Shown here: piece by piece, positions 27,108 to 36,617 of the stretch
Position numbering within the stretch: position 1 is the first letter of the stretch
Layout: each line of letters starts with the position of its first letter
NCBI GenBank assembly: GCA_963801065.1
Contig: CAWDDG010000008.1
Coordinates: 949,850-1,013,849, forward strand
From: CAWDDG01 sp963801065
GTDB lineage: Bacteria > Actinomycetota > Actinomycetes > Jiangellales > Jiangellaceae
DNA: 64,000 bases
Reading direction: 5' to 3'
Notes under the pieces: generated by a model
The model's database searches: none
The model's input: the letters and a program-made list of their open reading frames with translations, nothing else
What the model was told of the DNA's origin: nothing
Position numbers and translations under genes: made by a program

Positions 27108-30100
27108 GTGGCGACCGACGCCTCGGCTCCGCGCTCCGGCCATATCGGCCGGCGCCGCCTCGAAGCGCGCCTGACCGCCGCCAGCGAGGGCAGGCTCACC
27201 CTGGTCGTCGCGGGAGCGGGCTACGGAAAGACGACGCTGCTTCGCAGCTGGCCGGCACCGGTGCCCGTGGCCTGGCACACGATCAGTCCGGCCGACCGGG
27301 TCCCGGGCGTCCTGGCCCGCCACATCGTCGACGCCCTCCGCCTGCGGGTGCCCGACCTGTCCGCCGACCTGGTGGTGGCCGCGAGCGGGCTGCGCGGTCA
27401 GGACGCCGACGACATCGGCCAGGCCGAGGCATCCGCGGCGGCGCTCGCCGAGGCGCTGGGAGCGCCGTTACGCCGGAGCACAGCGCTGGTACTCGACGAC
27501 GTCCACGAGATCGAGTCCGTGGCCGAGGCGTCCCGGTTCGTCGCCGCGCTGAGCAGGCAGCTGCCCGGGTCGCTCAACCTGGTCCTGGTCAGCCGCGACA
27601 CGTTGCCGTTTCGCACCGCGCGGATGATCGCCCACGGCGAGGCCGCGGAGATCGGTGCCGCTGATCTCGCCTTCACGGTCGGCGAGACCGAGGATCTGGT
27701 TGCCGGGGTGGTCGGCGTACTTGACGCGGGGCTCGCCCGCGCCGTGCACGCTCTCAGCGGTGGCTGGCCGGTCGCGACCCGCCTCGCCGTCGAGGCGATT
27801 GCAGGCGCTCCCGCCACCGAGCGGGCCGCGATCCTCGAGACGATGCGAGAACCACGGGGGTTGTTGCTCGACTACATGGTCGACGAGGTGATCGGTCGGG
27901 AATCGCCCGAAGTGCTCCACTTCCTCGAACGGGCCGAACCGTTGCGGTGGATCGACGCCGGGCTGGCGCGAGCGGTTGGTGTCCGCGATTCCGAGCAGGT
28001 GCTGGCTGCGGTGACCCGCCGAGGCGTGTACGTCGAACCCGGTCCGAACGTGTCCGGCCGCATCGAGCTGACCCCGCTGTCCCGCGCATTCGTCCATACG
28101 CATCGCCGGCTCGGCACAGCCGAGCGCGAGGCTGTGCTCGTTGCAGCGGCACGCTGGCACGAGGAGGCGGGTGAGCACGTCGAGGCCCTGGGCTATTGGA
28201 TCGAACTGGCCGACGCGGACGCATGCCTGCGGGTGCTCGACGCACACGGCGAACAGATCCTGGCCGATGGGCACGCCCAGCAGGTGGTGGACGCCGCGGA
28301 TCTCGTCCCGGGCGACCGGTGCGACCCGACGTTCCAGGTCATGGTGGGTGACGCGTATCTATTGCTCGGTGACTGGGACGCGGCGCTCGGCTGTTACGGC
28401 CGGGCGGCGCGCGACGCCGGGCCGGTGCCGGCGAGCATCGCGTGGCGCACCGGGCTCCTTCACTATCTGCGCGGCGACCTCGACAACGCCGCGAAGGTGT
28501 ATGAGGGCGGCGACACCGAGGATCCCGACCTGGCGGCCCGGTCCCTCCTGCTGAGCTGGTCGGCGAGCGTGCGGTGGCTGCGCGGGGACCTCGAAGGGTG
28601 CCGGGCACAGGCCACCCGGGCGTTCGAGGCCGCACGCGCAACCGGAGACCACAGGGCGCTCGCCAACGCGCACACAGTGCTGGCCATGGTCGCCGCACTC
28701 GAAGGTGACCGGGGGGCCAACGATGCGCACTACCTGCGGGCGCTCGATCACGCGACGGCGGCGCGCGACGTCTTCCAACTCGTCCGGATCCATAGCAACC
28801 GGGGCAGCCGCGAGATGGAGGAGGGTGACGCCGAGGGGGCACTGGTCGAGGTCGATCTCGCGCTGCGGCTCGCCGACCTCGCCGGTTTCGCCACATTCCG
28901 CGGTCTCGCGCTGTCCAACCGGGGCCAGGCGCTGCTGGCCCTCGGCCGCCTGGACGAGGCGAGGGTGGAGCTCGAGTCGGCCCGGGTCGTCTTCGAGCGG
29001 CTCGGGTCGTCGATGGCTGCCTACCCGTACGCCTCGCTCGGCGACATTCATCGGATCCGCGGCGACCGCGTCGCGGCGCGGGCCGCATACGAGCGGGCTC
29101 TCGGGCTCGCCGAGCAGACCGGCGACACCCAGGGCCTGGTCCCCGCCCTCTCGGGGCTGGCCCGGCTGCTCGCCACGGACGATCCGCAAGCGGCCGCGCA
29201 ATACTCGGCGCGGGCCCTGGCCTCCGGTCCCTCTCTCGGCCGGGTAGGTGCCCTCCTGGCCGCCGCACGGGTTGCGCTTGCAGCGGGCGAGCGTACCGTC
29301 ACGATGGATCACGCCGGTCAGGCCCTCGGGGCGGCACAGGCGGTCCGGGACAGGGCGGGCATCGCCGAGGCGCACGAGTTGCGGGGAGCGGCCGGGCGCG
29401 ACCGCGAACCCGTGTTGACCGCAATCGGATTGTGGCGCGAGCTCGGCGACCCGGTGGGGGTGGCACGGGCCAGCCTCGCGCTCGCGGAGCTCGAGAGCGG
29501 ATCCGTCTCGGCCGGTCTGGCGGCCCAGGCCGCGGAAGAGGCGCAGGCACTGGGCGCACGGGAGGTGGCGGCCCAGGCCCAGGCGTTGCTCCACAAGGTA
29601 GACCAGCCGGAGGTAACCGTGGTCTGCCTCGGCGGGTTCCGCGTCGACCTCGGCTCGGAGCCCGTTCCCGGCGCGGCCTGGCAGTCGCGCAAGGCGCGCG
29701 ATCTGGTCAAGCTGCTGGTGTGCCGCCGGGGTCGGCCGATCCACCGCGAACAGCTCGCCGAGGTCCTCTGGCCCGACGTGGATCCGGCCCGGACGGCCAA
29801 CCGGCTCTCGGTCGCGCTGTCCACCGTCCGCACGATCGTCGATCCGGAGCACCGGCACGCTCCCGATCATTACCTTCGCAGTGACGGCGACGCAGTCGCC
29901 CTCGCGAACACCACGATCGATGTCGAGCAGTTCCTCCACAATGCGGCGGCGGGGCTTGCCGCGGCTCGTTCCGGCCGGGTGGGGGATGCCCGGCGGTACC
30001 TCGAGGCGGCGGAACTCGCCTACGCCGGCGAGCTGTTCGAGGACGACCTCTACGCCGACTGGGCCGTCGACCTGCGGGAGAAGGCCAGGATGACCTACCT

Positions 30101-30326
30101 CGACGTTGCGCGTGCTCTGGCTGATCTCGCCGGCGACGACCACGAGGCGAGGGCCCGCTACCTGCTGCGCATCCTCGAGCGCGATCCGTTCGACGAGCGG
30201 GCCCATCTCGACCTGGTCGCCCTGCTCGCCGCGGACGGCCGGCACGGCGAGGCGCGCCGTCGGTACCGGCTCTACGGCCGGCGGATGGACGAGATCGACA
30301 TCGAGGCGGCCGCCTATCCGGCGTAG
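27108..30326 (+). CDS. Giant transcriptional regulator: MalT-like ATPase, TPR array, C-terminal winged helix and BTAD
   Basis: A 1072-residue regulator. Residues 1-330 form a STAND/MalT-like ATPase with Walker A VVAGAGYGKTTLLRSW and Walker B-like ALVLDDVHEI. Residues 330-820 are helical TPR repeats. Residues 830-920 hold a PhoB/SARP winged helix (VTVVCLGGFRVDLGSEPV, RPIHREQLAEVLWPD), followed by a BTAD domain to the end (DVEQFLHNAA, FDERAHLDLVALLAADGRHG). Classical SARPs put the DNA-binding and BTAD parts first, so the order here is reversed. GTG 27108 follows GAAGAGG. It converges on the phosphoesterase gene with a 13-bp overlap. Targets are unknown. Confidence 0.88.
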   Translation: MATDASAPRSGHIGRRRLEARLTAASEGRLTLVVAGAGYGKTTLLRSWPAPVPVAWHTISPADRVPGVLARHIVDALRLRVPDLSADLVVAASGLRGQDADDIGQAEASAAALAEALGAPLRRSTALVLDDVHEIESVAEASRFVAALSRQLPGSLNLVLVSRDTLPFRTARMIAHGEAAEIGAADLAFTVGETEDLVAGVVGVLDAGLARAVHALSGGWPVATRLAVEAIAGAPATERAAILETMREPRGLLLDYMVDEVIGRESPEVLHFLERAEPLRWIDAGLARAVGVRDSEQVLAAVTRRGVYVEPGPNVSGRIELTPLSRAFVHTHRRLGTAEREAVLVAAARWHEEAGEHVEALGYWIELADADACLRVLDAHGEQILADGHAQQVVDAADLVPGDRCDPTFQVMVGDAYLLLGDWDAALGCYGRAARDAGPVPASIAWRTGLLHYLRGDLDNAAKVYEGGDTEDPDLAARSLLLSWSASVRWLRGDLEGCRAQATRAFEAARATGDHRALANAHTVLAMVAALEGDRGANDAHYLRALDHATAARDVFQLVRIHSNRGSREMEEGDAEGALVEVDLALRLADLAGFATFRGLALSNRGQALLALGRLDEARVELESARVVFERLGSSMAAYPYASLGDIHRIRGDRVAARAAYERALGLAEQTGDTQGLVPALSGLARLLATDDPQAAAQYSARALASGPSLGRVGALLAAARVALAAGERTVTMDHAGQALGAAQAVRDRAGIAEAHELRGAAGRDREPVLTAIGLWRELGDPVGVARASLALAELESGSVSAGLAAQAAEEAQALGAREVAAQAQALLHKVDQPEVTVVCLGGFRVDLGSEPVPGAAWQSRKARDLVKLLVCRRGRPIHREQLAEVLWPDVDPARTANRLSVALSTVRTIVDPEHRHAPDHYLRSDGDAVALANTTIDVEQFLHNAAAGLAAARSGRVGDARRYLEAAELAYAGELFEDDLYADWAVDLREKARMTYLDVARALADLAGDDHEARARYLLRILERDPFDERAHLDLVALLAADGRHGEARRRYRLYGRRMDEIDIEAAAYPA

Positions 30327-31984
30327 TGCGAGAGCCGGATCGCGGGCTCGGCGAGGCGAGCACGCAGGGGCTCGTCGGCCACGATCCACGGCGCGTGCCG
30401 CGGCGCGTCGGGGTCGGCCCGCCAGCGGCGGACGACGCGATCGACCGCCACCGGGTAGATCGTCAGCGAGCCGTCGGTCGCGATGTGCAGCCGAAGGAGG
30501 CTCTTGTGGTCCTCGATGCCCAGGCCGGCATAGAGCTCGTTGACGTTGACGTGGAACCGGCTCGCCACGATCAGGTAGGCACCGACGATCCAGCAGTCGA
30601 GCACACCGACGACGGGCGCATACACGACGAACGCGAGCAGGATGTGCCACGGGTTGGGCACGTCTGACAACGGAAGCCGGGACCACACGGCGGCGCCGGC
30701 CACGCCGAGCGCGACGTGCGGGATCGCGTGGAGCACCGCGGCGACCCAGTGCCGCGGTCGGGCCCGGTCGAGTGCCTGGACGACCGCGAAGAGCACGGTG
30801 CCGGCGAGGACTGCCGCGACGGCCAGGGCGATGGCCGCGTTGACCCACCGGCCGTGCGCGGTACGCACGGCGAACATGAGCAACGTCTGCATGACGCCCA
30901 GCAGAGCGAGGAAGCCGGGGTTACGCCAGGGCAACCTGGCGAAGATGCTCCACCCCAGCCGCCGAGACTGCGCTGGGGTCGGGAAGGTTCCGGCGAGGTG
31001 GTACGCCTGCGGCGCGCTCGCCTTCCGGGTGACGGTCATCGGCGGCGGCACGCTGATGCGCTCCGGCAGATGTGCCGTACCGACCAGGTAGGCGCCGCCG
31101 CCGCCGCAGGTGACGAGTTGACGGCCATGCGCGCCGGAACCGGCGCCGGCATAGCGGGCGTAGTGGTGCGCGTCGCCCGAGAGCATGACGGGCACGCTGG
31201 CCCGGGTGGGCTCGATGATGGTGCGGACGAAGTAGTCGATGTTGTCGTACGCCTCGGGCTTCTGCTGGGAGATCACCCAGGTCGGGCGCGAGGCGCACAG
31301 GATCACCCGGTCGTCGGGCCGGAGGTCCTCTGCCGCGGCCGCGAAGTACCGGAGCTGGGGCTTGTCGAGGTAGGCGTCGAGCTGGGTGTCGATCGCGTAG
31401 AGCCACCAGCGGTGCGGGAGCGCGAGGGCGAAGTAGCTGCGCGACTGCCGGGTCCGCCACCCGCCGATCACTTCACCCTGGGCGAACAGGCGCAGGAACG
31501 CGGTGAGTCCGTCATACCAGTCGTGGTTGCCCGGCAGTGCGTAGAGCAGCGGGGTCTCGGTCGACTCGACCGGGAGGGCGGCGCGATAGGGCCCCTTCCA
31601 CCGGTTCTCGTACGCCTTCCCGGACGCGGTGGGGTAGACCTGGTCACCGCCGAGGACGAGCACCTGGCCGCGGGGGAGACTGAGCCCGTCCACCTCGAGG
31701 ACGGGGCGGGCCAGGAGGGAAGCGATCGAGTACGTCGCGTCGAAACCGTCGCCGACGTCCGCCGTGTAGTCGATCCACATCTCGTCGCCGGCTGAGTGAT
31801 CGTGCCGGTTGTCTCCCAGGACGGCCTGCATCTCGCGCTTGTCGAGGTACGCGCCGAACAGGTCCGAGAGGACGGTGCGGATGCCGGTGGCGACGAGCAG
31901 CCCCGGGTTGAGCCAGGGCACAGCCTTCTGCGGCGTGAAGCCGAGCTCGACGGGAGAGAGGTCGCGCGGTCTGTGCTCACGCAT
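30314..31984 (-). CDS. Membrane-anchored metallophosphoesterase
   Basis: A 556-residue protein with calcineurin-like phosphoesterase motifs in the N-terminal two thirds: VLGGDQVYPT, LYALPGNHDWYDG and VMLSGDAHHYARY. At least four transmembrane segments follow at about 350-490 (LALLGVMQTLLMFAVRTAH, AIALAVAAVLAGTVLFAVV, AIPHVALGVAGAAVWSRL, ILLAFVVYAPVVGVLDCWIV), then a cytosolic-type tail. The substrate is unknown. ATG 31984 is chosen by the start of conserved sequence (MREHRPRDLSPVELGF). It is divergent from the amidase gene with 58 bp between starts. Confidence 0.82.
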   Translation of the reverse strand: MREHRPRDLSPVELGFTPQKAVPWLNPGLLVATGIRTVLSDLFGAYLDKREMQAVLGDNRHDHSAGDEMWIDYTADVGDGFDATYSIASLLARPVLEVDGLSLPRGQVLVLGGDQVYPTASGKAYENRWKGPYRAALPVESTETPLLYALPGNHDWYDGLTAFLRLFAQGEVIGGWRTRQSRSYFALALPHRWWLYAIDTQLDAYLDKPQLRYFAAAAEDLRPDDRVILCASRPTWVISQQKPEAYDNIDYFVRTIIEPTRASVPVMLSGDAHHYARYAGAGSGAHGRQLVTCGGGGAYLVGTAHLPERISVPPPMTVTRKASAPQAYHLAGTFPTPAQSRRLGWSIFARLPWRNPGFLALLGVMQTLLMFAVRTAHGRWVNAAIALAVAAVLAGTVLFAVVQALDRARPRHWVAAVLHAIPHVALGVAGAAVWSRLPLSDVPNPWHILLAFVVYAPVVGVLDCWIVGAYLIVASRFHVNVNELYAGLGIEDHKSLLRLHIATDGSLTIYPVAVDRVVRRWRADPDAPRHAPWIVADEPLRARLAEPAIRLSHYAG

Positions 31985-32042
31985 GGGCAGGACCTTACGG
32001 TGGAGGCGGGATGTGGATCGAGTGTCGTGAGGGAGTGTCGTC

Positions 32043-32963
32043 ATGCGTGCGTTCACCGCTGCAGCGGTTCAGGTGCAGCCCCGGCAGGAGCCGCTGACGG
32101 CAGAGACGATCAAGGCCAACGTCGAGCATGCGCTGGACTACGTCGAGCGCTGTGTGTCGGCGACGGGGGCGTCGCTGGTCGTCCTGCCGGAGACAGTGAC
32201 CACGGGCTTCACCCCGGGCTGTTCTGCGGAATCGCTGTGGGAGGTACTCGGCGAGGTCGACGGGCCGACGACGGCACCGCTGGCCGACGCCGCCCGCCGG
32301 CTGGGTATCCACCTGGTATGGGGCACGTATTCGCGGGGTGAGGCACCAGGAGTCGTCTACAACGCGGCAGTGCTGGCCGGCCCGTCGGGTTCGGTCCTCG
32401 GGGCGTACCGCAAGACCCACCCGTTCTGCACGGAACTGCGCTCGCGCGGCGGCTGGGTGACGCCGGGCGACGACGTGTGCGTGGTCTCGACGGAGCTGGG
32501 GCGCATCGGGCTGATGGTCTGCTTCGACGGCGACTTTCCCGAGCTGGCTCGGATCATGGCATTGCAGGGGGCGGAGGTCGTCGTGCGGCCGTCGGCGCTG
32601 CTGCGCTCGGCGGACATCTGGGAGTTGACGAACCGGGCGCGCGCCTACGACAACCACGTGTACGTGGTCGGTGCCAACGCGGTGGGCATCGATCCCGCGG
32701 GGGTGCTCTACTTCGGGAACTCGATGATCGTGACGCCGATCGCGGAGGTCGTCGCGCGTGGGTCGACGCACGAGTCGTGGGTGAGCGCGCGGCTCGAACC
32801 GGCATCGGCACTCGCGTCCCTGACGCCGGGCTCCAGCGTGGGGCAGGGGTTCGACCATCTGGCCGAGCGCAACCTTGCGCTGCTGCATCGGCATGCCGAC
32901 ACACTGCTCGGCTCCGGTGCGACGCCGTTCCCGTACCGGCCCGCGGAGGGTCAGCGCTCGTAG
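32043..32963 (+). CDS. Nitrilase-superfamily carbon-nitrogen hydrolase
   Basis: A 306-residue amidase or nitrilase with the full Glu-Lys-Cys triad: VVLPETVTTGF, GAYRKTHPF and LMVCFDGDFPE. The tyrosine/asparagine-rich NRARAYDNHVYVVGAN is also typical. Members hydrolyse simple amides, N-carbamoyl amino acids or nitriles; the exact substrate cannot be read. Its place among N-heterocycle catabolic genes makes an amidase for a carbamoyl or amide intermediate attractive, but that is inference. ATG 32043 follows GAGGGAG. The 3' end overlaps the convergent alkB by 13 bp. Confidence 0.85.
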   Translation: MRAFTAAAVQVQPRQEPLTAETIKANVEHALDYVERCVSATGASLVVLPETVTTGFTPGCSAESLWEVLGEVDGPTTAPLADAARRLGIHLVWGTYSRGEAPGVVYNAAVLAGPSGSVLGAYRKTHPFCTELRSRGGWVTPGDDVCVVSTELGRIGLMVCFDGDFPELARIMALQGAEVVVRPSALLRSADIWELTNRARAYDNHVYVVGANAVGIDPAGVLYFGNSMIVTPIAEVVARGSTHESWVSARLEPASALASLTPGSSVGQGFDHLAERNLALLHRHADTLLGSGATPFPYRPAEGQRS

Positions 32964-33574
32964 GCGTGGCGGAACTGGATGCTCATCCGCGGCCCGGCCG
33001 AGCTGACCTTCGGGACCGCGTGGTCCCAGGTGCGCTGGCACGAGCCCCCCATGACCAGCAGGTCGCCGCGGTCCGGCACGAAGGCGATCGATCGTCCGCC
33101 GCCCTTCGGTCGTAGCTTGAACGGCCTCGGCGAGCCGAGGGAGACCAGGGCCACGGTGGCCTCAGGCAGCTCGCGCGCCACTCGATCGCCGTGCCATGCG
33201 ACGCTGTCCGAGCCGTCGCGGTAAAGGTTGACGCCCACCTGGGTGAACGCGACGCCGTAGCGCCTGCTGAGTGCCGTCGCCAGCTGCCGGACGATCGGCA
33301 GCGGCGGCTCCTCCTCGTCGAGCCGCCAGCGGTGGGTGAGGCGCGGCTCCGCGACGCGTCGCTCGTAGATCCAGATGTCGCGCTGCCGCCACGGCGTCCG
33401 CTCGAGAAGTTGAGCGAACAGCTCGTCCGCACCGCGGACCCAGCCCCTGGCCTCGTCGACCCAGGCTCCATCGGCGAGCTCTGTGCGCCGGAGCCCGGAG
33501 AAGGCCGGGTCGAAGCCGACGTCGCCGCCGGCGAACAGCGACGCCTGCCAGGCGAGAGCGAGCTGCTCGGTCAC
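32951..33574 (-). CDS. alkB: AlkB-like 2-oxoglutarate/Fe(II) dioxygenase
   Basis: A 207-residue oxidative demethylase for alkylated bases. The iron ligands HxD (VAWHGDRVA) and His (RTWDHAVPK) and the 2-oxoglutarate Arg region (GPRMSIQFR) are present, as is the NLYRDGSDSVAWH block. GTG 33574 overlaps the MOSC gene stop (GTGA), so the two are co-translated. The truncated alkD at 26.4 kb is a second, unlinked alkylation-repair gene in the window. Confidence 0.9.
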   Translation of the reverse strand: MTEQLALAWQASLFAGGDVGFDPAFSGLRRTELADGAWVDEARGWVRGADELFAQLLERTPWRQRDIWIYERRVAEPRLTHRWRLDEEEPPLPIVRQLATALSRRYGVAFTQVGVNLYRDGSDSVAWHGDRVARELPEATVALVSLGSPRPFKLRPKGGGRSIAFVPDRGDLLVMGGSCQRTWDHAVPKVSSAGPRMSIQFRHAYER

Positions 33575-34416
33575 GCTCGACGCATGCCTTGTGCGCCGTC
33601 GGTCAGGACTTCGACCGGGTCGCCGACCGCGATCGTGCCGGGTCGGTCCGGGATGAGGTGGACGCCGAACCAGACCTTGCCGTCCCATTTGCGGTGTCTG
33701 GCCAGCGTTCGGATCGGCTCCTTGCCTTTCTCGAGAGTGTCCGGGTCGATCGTTGTCAGCACGCAGCGATCGCAGCCGTTGGCCACGCGGAACGCGACGG
33801 CGCCGATCTGCACCCGTCTCCAGCGGTCCTCGTCGAACGCGCGCTCTGTGTCGACGACCACGCTCGGCCGGAAGCGCCGCATCGGGAGGGGTGCCGGAGG
33901 CGTCCCGCCCCGCAGGAGCGCTTCCTCGGCCACCCAGTCGTCGAGCTGCCGCAATGACGCCGTCGTCGTCAGCAGCAGCGGGTAGCCGTCGGCGAAGCTC
34001 ACCCGATCGTTCGGTCGGCCATTGTCGGGGTTCACGGGTCGCCGGGTCGGGTCGTCGAGCCAGACCAGCCGGATGTCGCGATCGAGCAGCTTGCCGAACC
34101 ATGCGTCGGCATCAGGCCAGGTCGCGGCGACCGTGTCGCGCCACGCCCGCACGACCACCCGTTCGCGGGAACGGGAGCCGTCGACGCCGAGCGGCGGCGC
34201 ATGCGGACCGGAGATCGTCAGCTCACCCTCACCTGCAACCCGAGCCGTCACGCTCAGCAGCCGTGGTTCTTCGCGCGCGGTGACGATCAGACCGTCAGGA
34301 TCGACAACTATCCAGCGCCGGTCGCCGGCGAGCCCCCAGGGTTCGACGACGGCCTCCGTCACGTCGCTACCCCGCGTCGACTTCACCGGATAGACATGCA
34401 AGCTCGTCACGTGCAC
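33571..34416 (-). CDS. MOSC-domain protein (YcbX/mARC-like)
   Basis: A 281-residue protein with an N-terminal MOSC beta-barrel (VTSLHVYPVKSTRGSDVTEA, GLAGDRRWIVVDPDG) and a C-terminal MOSC domain with the molybdenum-ligand cysteine in VANGCDRCVLTTIDPDT. YcbX and mARC relatives reduce N-hydroxylated compounds with a Moco centre. A Moco enzyme fits the nearby cofactor genes. GTG 34416 is preferred: a TAGCGT -10 box lies 7 nt upstream (34424-34429 on the reverse strand), giving a leaderless mRNA. GTG 34446 is the alternative. Confidence 0.85.
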   Translation of the reverse strand: MHVTSLHVYPVKSTRGSDVTEAVVEPWGLAGDRRWIVVDPDGLIVTAREEPRLLSVTARVAGEGELTISGPHAPPLGVDGSRSRERVVVRAWRDTVAATWPDADAWFGKLLDRDIRLVWLDDPTRRPVNPDNGRPNDRVSFADGYPLLLTTTASLRQLDDWVAEEALLRGGTPPAPLPMRRFRPSVVVDTERAFDEDRWRRVQIGAVAFRVANGCDRCVLTTIDPDTLEKGKEPIRTLARHRKWDGKVWFGVHLIPDRPGTIAVGDPVEVLTDGAQGMRRA

Positions 34417-34520
34417 GGTCGCGACGCTAGCAACGTCCGCCGACACGCACGAAGCCGATATCCGGGCCTCGGCAAGGGTTGCCGACGCGCCGCGACAGCG
34501 GTGCCGTTTGACTTCCCTGC

Positions 34521-36617
34521 GTGGGCAGCCGTGACCTGGTGGTGCAAGCGGGGCCCCGCAGGATCCGGATCGGGGTAGACACCGGAGGCACCTTCACCGA
34601 CGTTGTCGCCGTCGACGAGCAGACCGGTGAGGTCGTCACGACCAAGACGCCGTCGACGCCGTCGGACCCGGCCGAAGGCTTCCTCACGGGCGTCGACAAG
34701 GTACTTCGTGCGCTCGGCCTGGGCGGAGAGGACGTCAGCGCCGTCAGCCATGGCACCACTGTCGCGACCAACAAGCTGCTCGAGGGCAAGGTCGAGAACC
34801 TCGGGTTCGTCACCACCGAGGGCTACGAGCACATGCTCGAGATCGCCCGGCAGTCGGTTCCCGACGGCTACGGCAACAGTTACTTCTGGGTGAAGCCGCC
34901 CCGGATCGTGCCGGTAGACCGGGTGCGGAGCGTCCGCGGACGGCTGGCCGTCGACGGCAGCGAGATCCGTCCCTTCGACGAGGTCCAGGCCGTCGCAACG
35001 GCTCGGTGGTTCCGCGACCGAGGGATCGACACGGTCGGCGTGTGCTTCATCCATGCGTACGCCAACCCTGCGCACGAAGAGCGGATGCGCGACGTCCTCG
35101 CCCGCGAGCATCCCGCAGCCATCGTCTCGATCTCGTCGGAGGTCCTGCGCGAGTACCGCGAGTACGAGCGCAGCGTCACGACGCTCGTCGACGCGGCCGT
35201 CAAACCCGACATCCGCCGGTATGTCGCGAGGATCACCAGCAGGCTCGCCGAGTACACCGAGACCGGCGTGCCCTTCTACGTCATGAAGTCGAACGGCGGC
35301 GTGCTCTCTGCCGAGGAGGTCGTCCACCAGCCGATCACGACCGTCCTCTCGGGCCCGGCAGCCGGGGCTCTCGGCGCCGGCGTCGTGGCCCGACGCGCCG
35401 GTTACGAACAGGTGGTGACGCTGGACGGCGGAGGTACATCGACCGACGTGACGGTGGTCGTGAACGGTGTCCCCGCCCTGACCACCGAGGGAGCCATCGG
35501 GGCGTACCCGAGCAAGATCCCGATGATCGACGTCGTGACCGTGGGCGCCGGCGGCGGCTCGATCGCGTGGACCGGGCCGGAGGGCACCCTCAAGGTCGGT
35601 CCGCACTCCGCGGGTGCCGAACCCGGTCCGCTCTGCTATGGCAAGGGCGGCAGCGAGCCGACGGTCACCGATGCACACCTCGTCCTGGGTCGGATCCCGC
35701 CGCACCTGCTCGGCGGCGAGATCCCGCTGGACGCCCAGGCAGCCCAAGAGGGCCTCGCCGCGCTGGCCGGCCGGCTCGGCCTGGGGATCGAGCGGTGCGC
35801 CATCGGCGTGCTGGAGATCTCGGCGTGGAACCAGGCCAACGCGCTACGGCAGGTCACCGTGAAGCGCGGCCTCGACGTTCGCGACTTCACGCTCGTGACG
35901 TTCGGCGGCTCGGGCTCACTGCTCGCATGCCGGCTCGTCGACGTGCTCGGTCTGCGCGGTGCACTGGTGCCGCCGAACCCGGGCAACCTGTCCGCGTACG
36001 GGCTGCTCACCGTCGACGTCCGCAACGACTACGTCCGTACGGCCGTGAGCCGGCACTCGACGCTCGATCTCGACGTCCTGAACGAGCTCTTCACGGCACT
36101 GCGGGACGAGGCCGGCGCCGCACTTGCGCGCGAGGGGTTCGCAGCGGGGGAGCGGCGGTTCGTCCGGACAGCTGACCTGCGGTATTTCGGGCAGGCCTAC
36201 GAGGTCCGCGTCGACGTGCCCGACGGCGCCGTGACGAGCCAACTCACCGAGGCTGTCGCCGGCGCCTTCCACGACGCCCACCGGCGCCTCTACGGGTACG
36301 ACTTCCGGGGCGACGCCCGGCAGGAGGTCGAGTGGGTCAACGTCCGCGTGACCGGCATCGGGCCCATCCGCAAGCCGTCGCTCTCCGAGATCGATGCTGG
36401 GCACGGTGCCGACACGGGCCGGACGGCCGTGCGACGGGTCTGCTTCGACGACTGGACCGACGCGATCATCTACGACCGGGCATTGCTGGGCGCGGGCGAC
36501 GTCGTCTCGGGACCCGCCGTGCTCGAGGAGTTCGGCTCCACGATCCCGGTCCATCCCGGATTCAGCGCCGCCGTCGACCGGTTCGGCAACGTGCTGCTCG
36601 CCGGGGAGGGGTCGTGA
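34521..36617 (+). CDS. hyuA: Hydantoinase/oxoprolinase subunit A
   Basis: A 698-residue ATP-dependent ring-opening amidohydrolase subunit. The actin-like ATPase motifs are GVDTGGTFTDVVAVD at the N-terminus, VTLDGGGTSTDVTVV in the middle and VGAGGGSIAW, plus SGPAAGALGAGVVA. HyuA/HyuB pairs cleave hydantoins, 5-oxoproline or related cyclic amides with ATP. The start is taken as GTG 34521; no clear ribosome site is seen, and a later start just before RRIRIGVDTGG is possible. The stop overlaps hyuB (GTGA). Confidence 0.9.
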   Translation: MGSRDLVVQAGPRRIRIGVDTGGTFTDVVAVDEQTGEVVTTKTPSTPSDPAEGFLTGVDKVLRALGLGGEDVSAVSHGTTVATNKLLEGKVENLGFVTTEGYEHMLEIARQSVPDGYGNSYFWVKPPRIVPVDRVRSVRGRLAVDGSEIRPFDEVQAVATARWFRDRGIDTVGVCFIHAYANPAHEERMRDVLAREHPAAIVSISSEVLREYREYERSVTTLVDAAVKPDIRRYVARITSRLAEYTETGVPFYVMKSNGGVLSAEEVVHQPITTVLSGPAAGALGAGVVARRAGYEQVVTLDGGGTSTDVTVVVNGVPALTTEGAIGAYPSKIPMIDVVTVGAGGGSIAWTGPEGTLKVGPHSAGAEPGPLCYGKGGSEPTVTDAHLVLGRIPPHLLGGEIPLDAQAAQEGLAALAGRLGLGIERCAIGVLEISAWNQANALRQVTVKRGLDVRDFTLVTFGGSGSLLACRLVDVLGLRGALVPPNPGNLSAYGLLTVDVRNDYVRTAVSRHSTLDLDVLNELFTALRDEAGAALAREGFAAGERRFVRTADLRYFGQAYEVRVDVPDGAVTSQLTEAVAGAFHDAHRRLYGYDFRGDARQEVEWVNVRVTGIGPIRKPSLSEIDAGHGADTGRTAVRRVCFDDWTDAIIYDRALLGAGDVVSGPAVLEEFGSTIPVHPGFSAAVDRFGNVLLAGEGS

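Noticed and set aside
28359..30848. 829-codon reverse-strand open frame antisense to the BTAD regulator
   Set aside because: The plus strand encodes clear ATPase, winged-helix and BTAD domains; the antisense frame has no motif and crosses two real genes.
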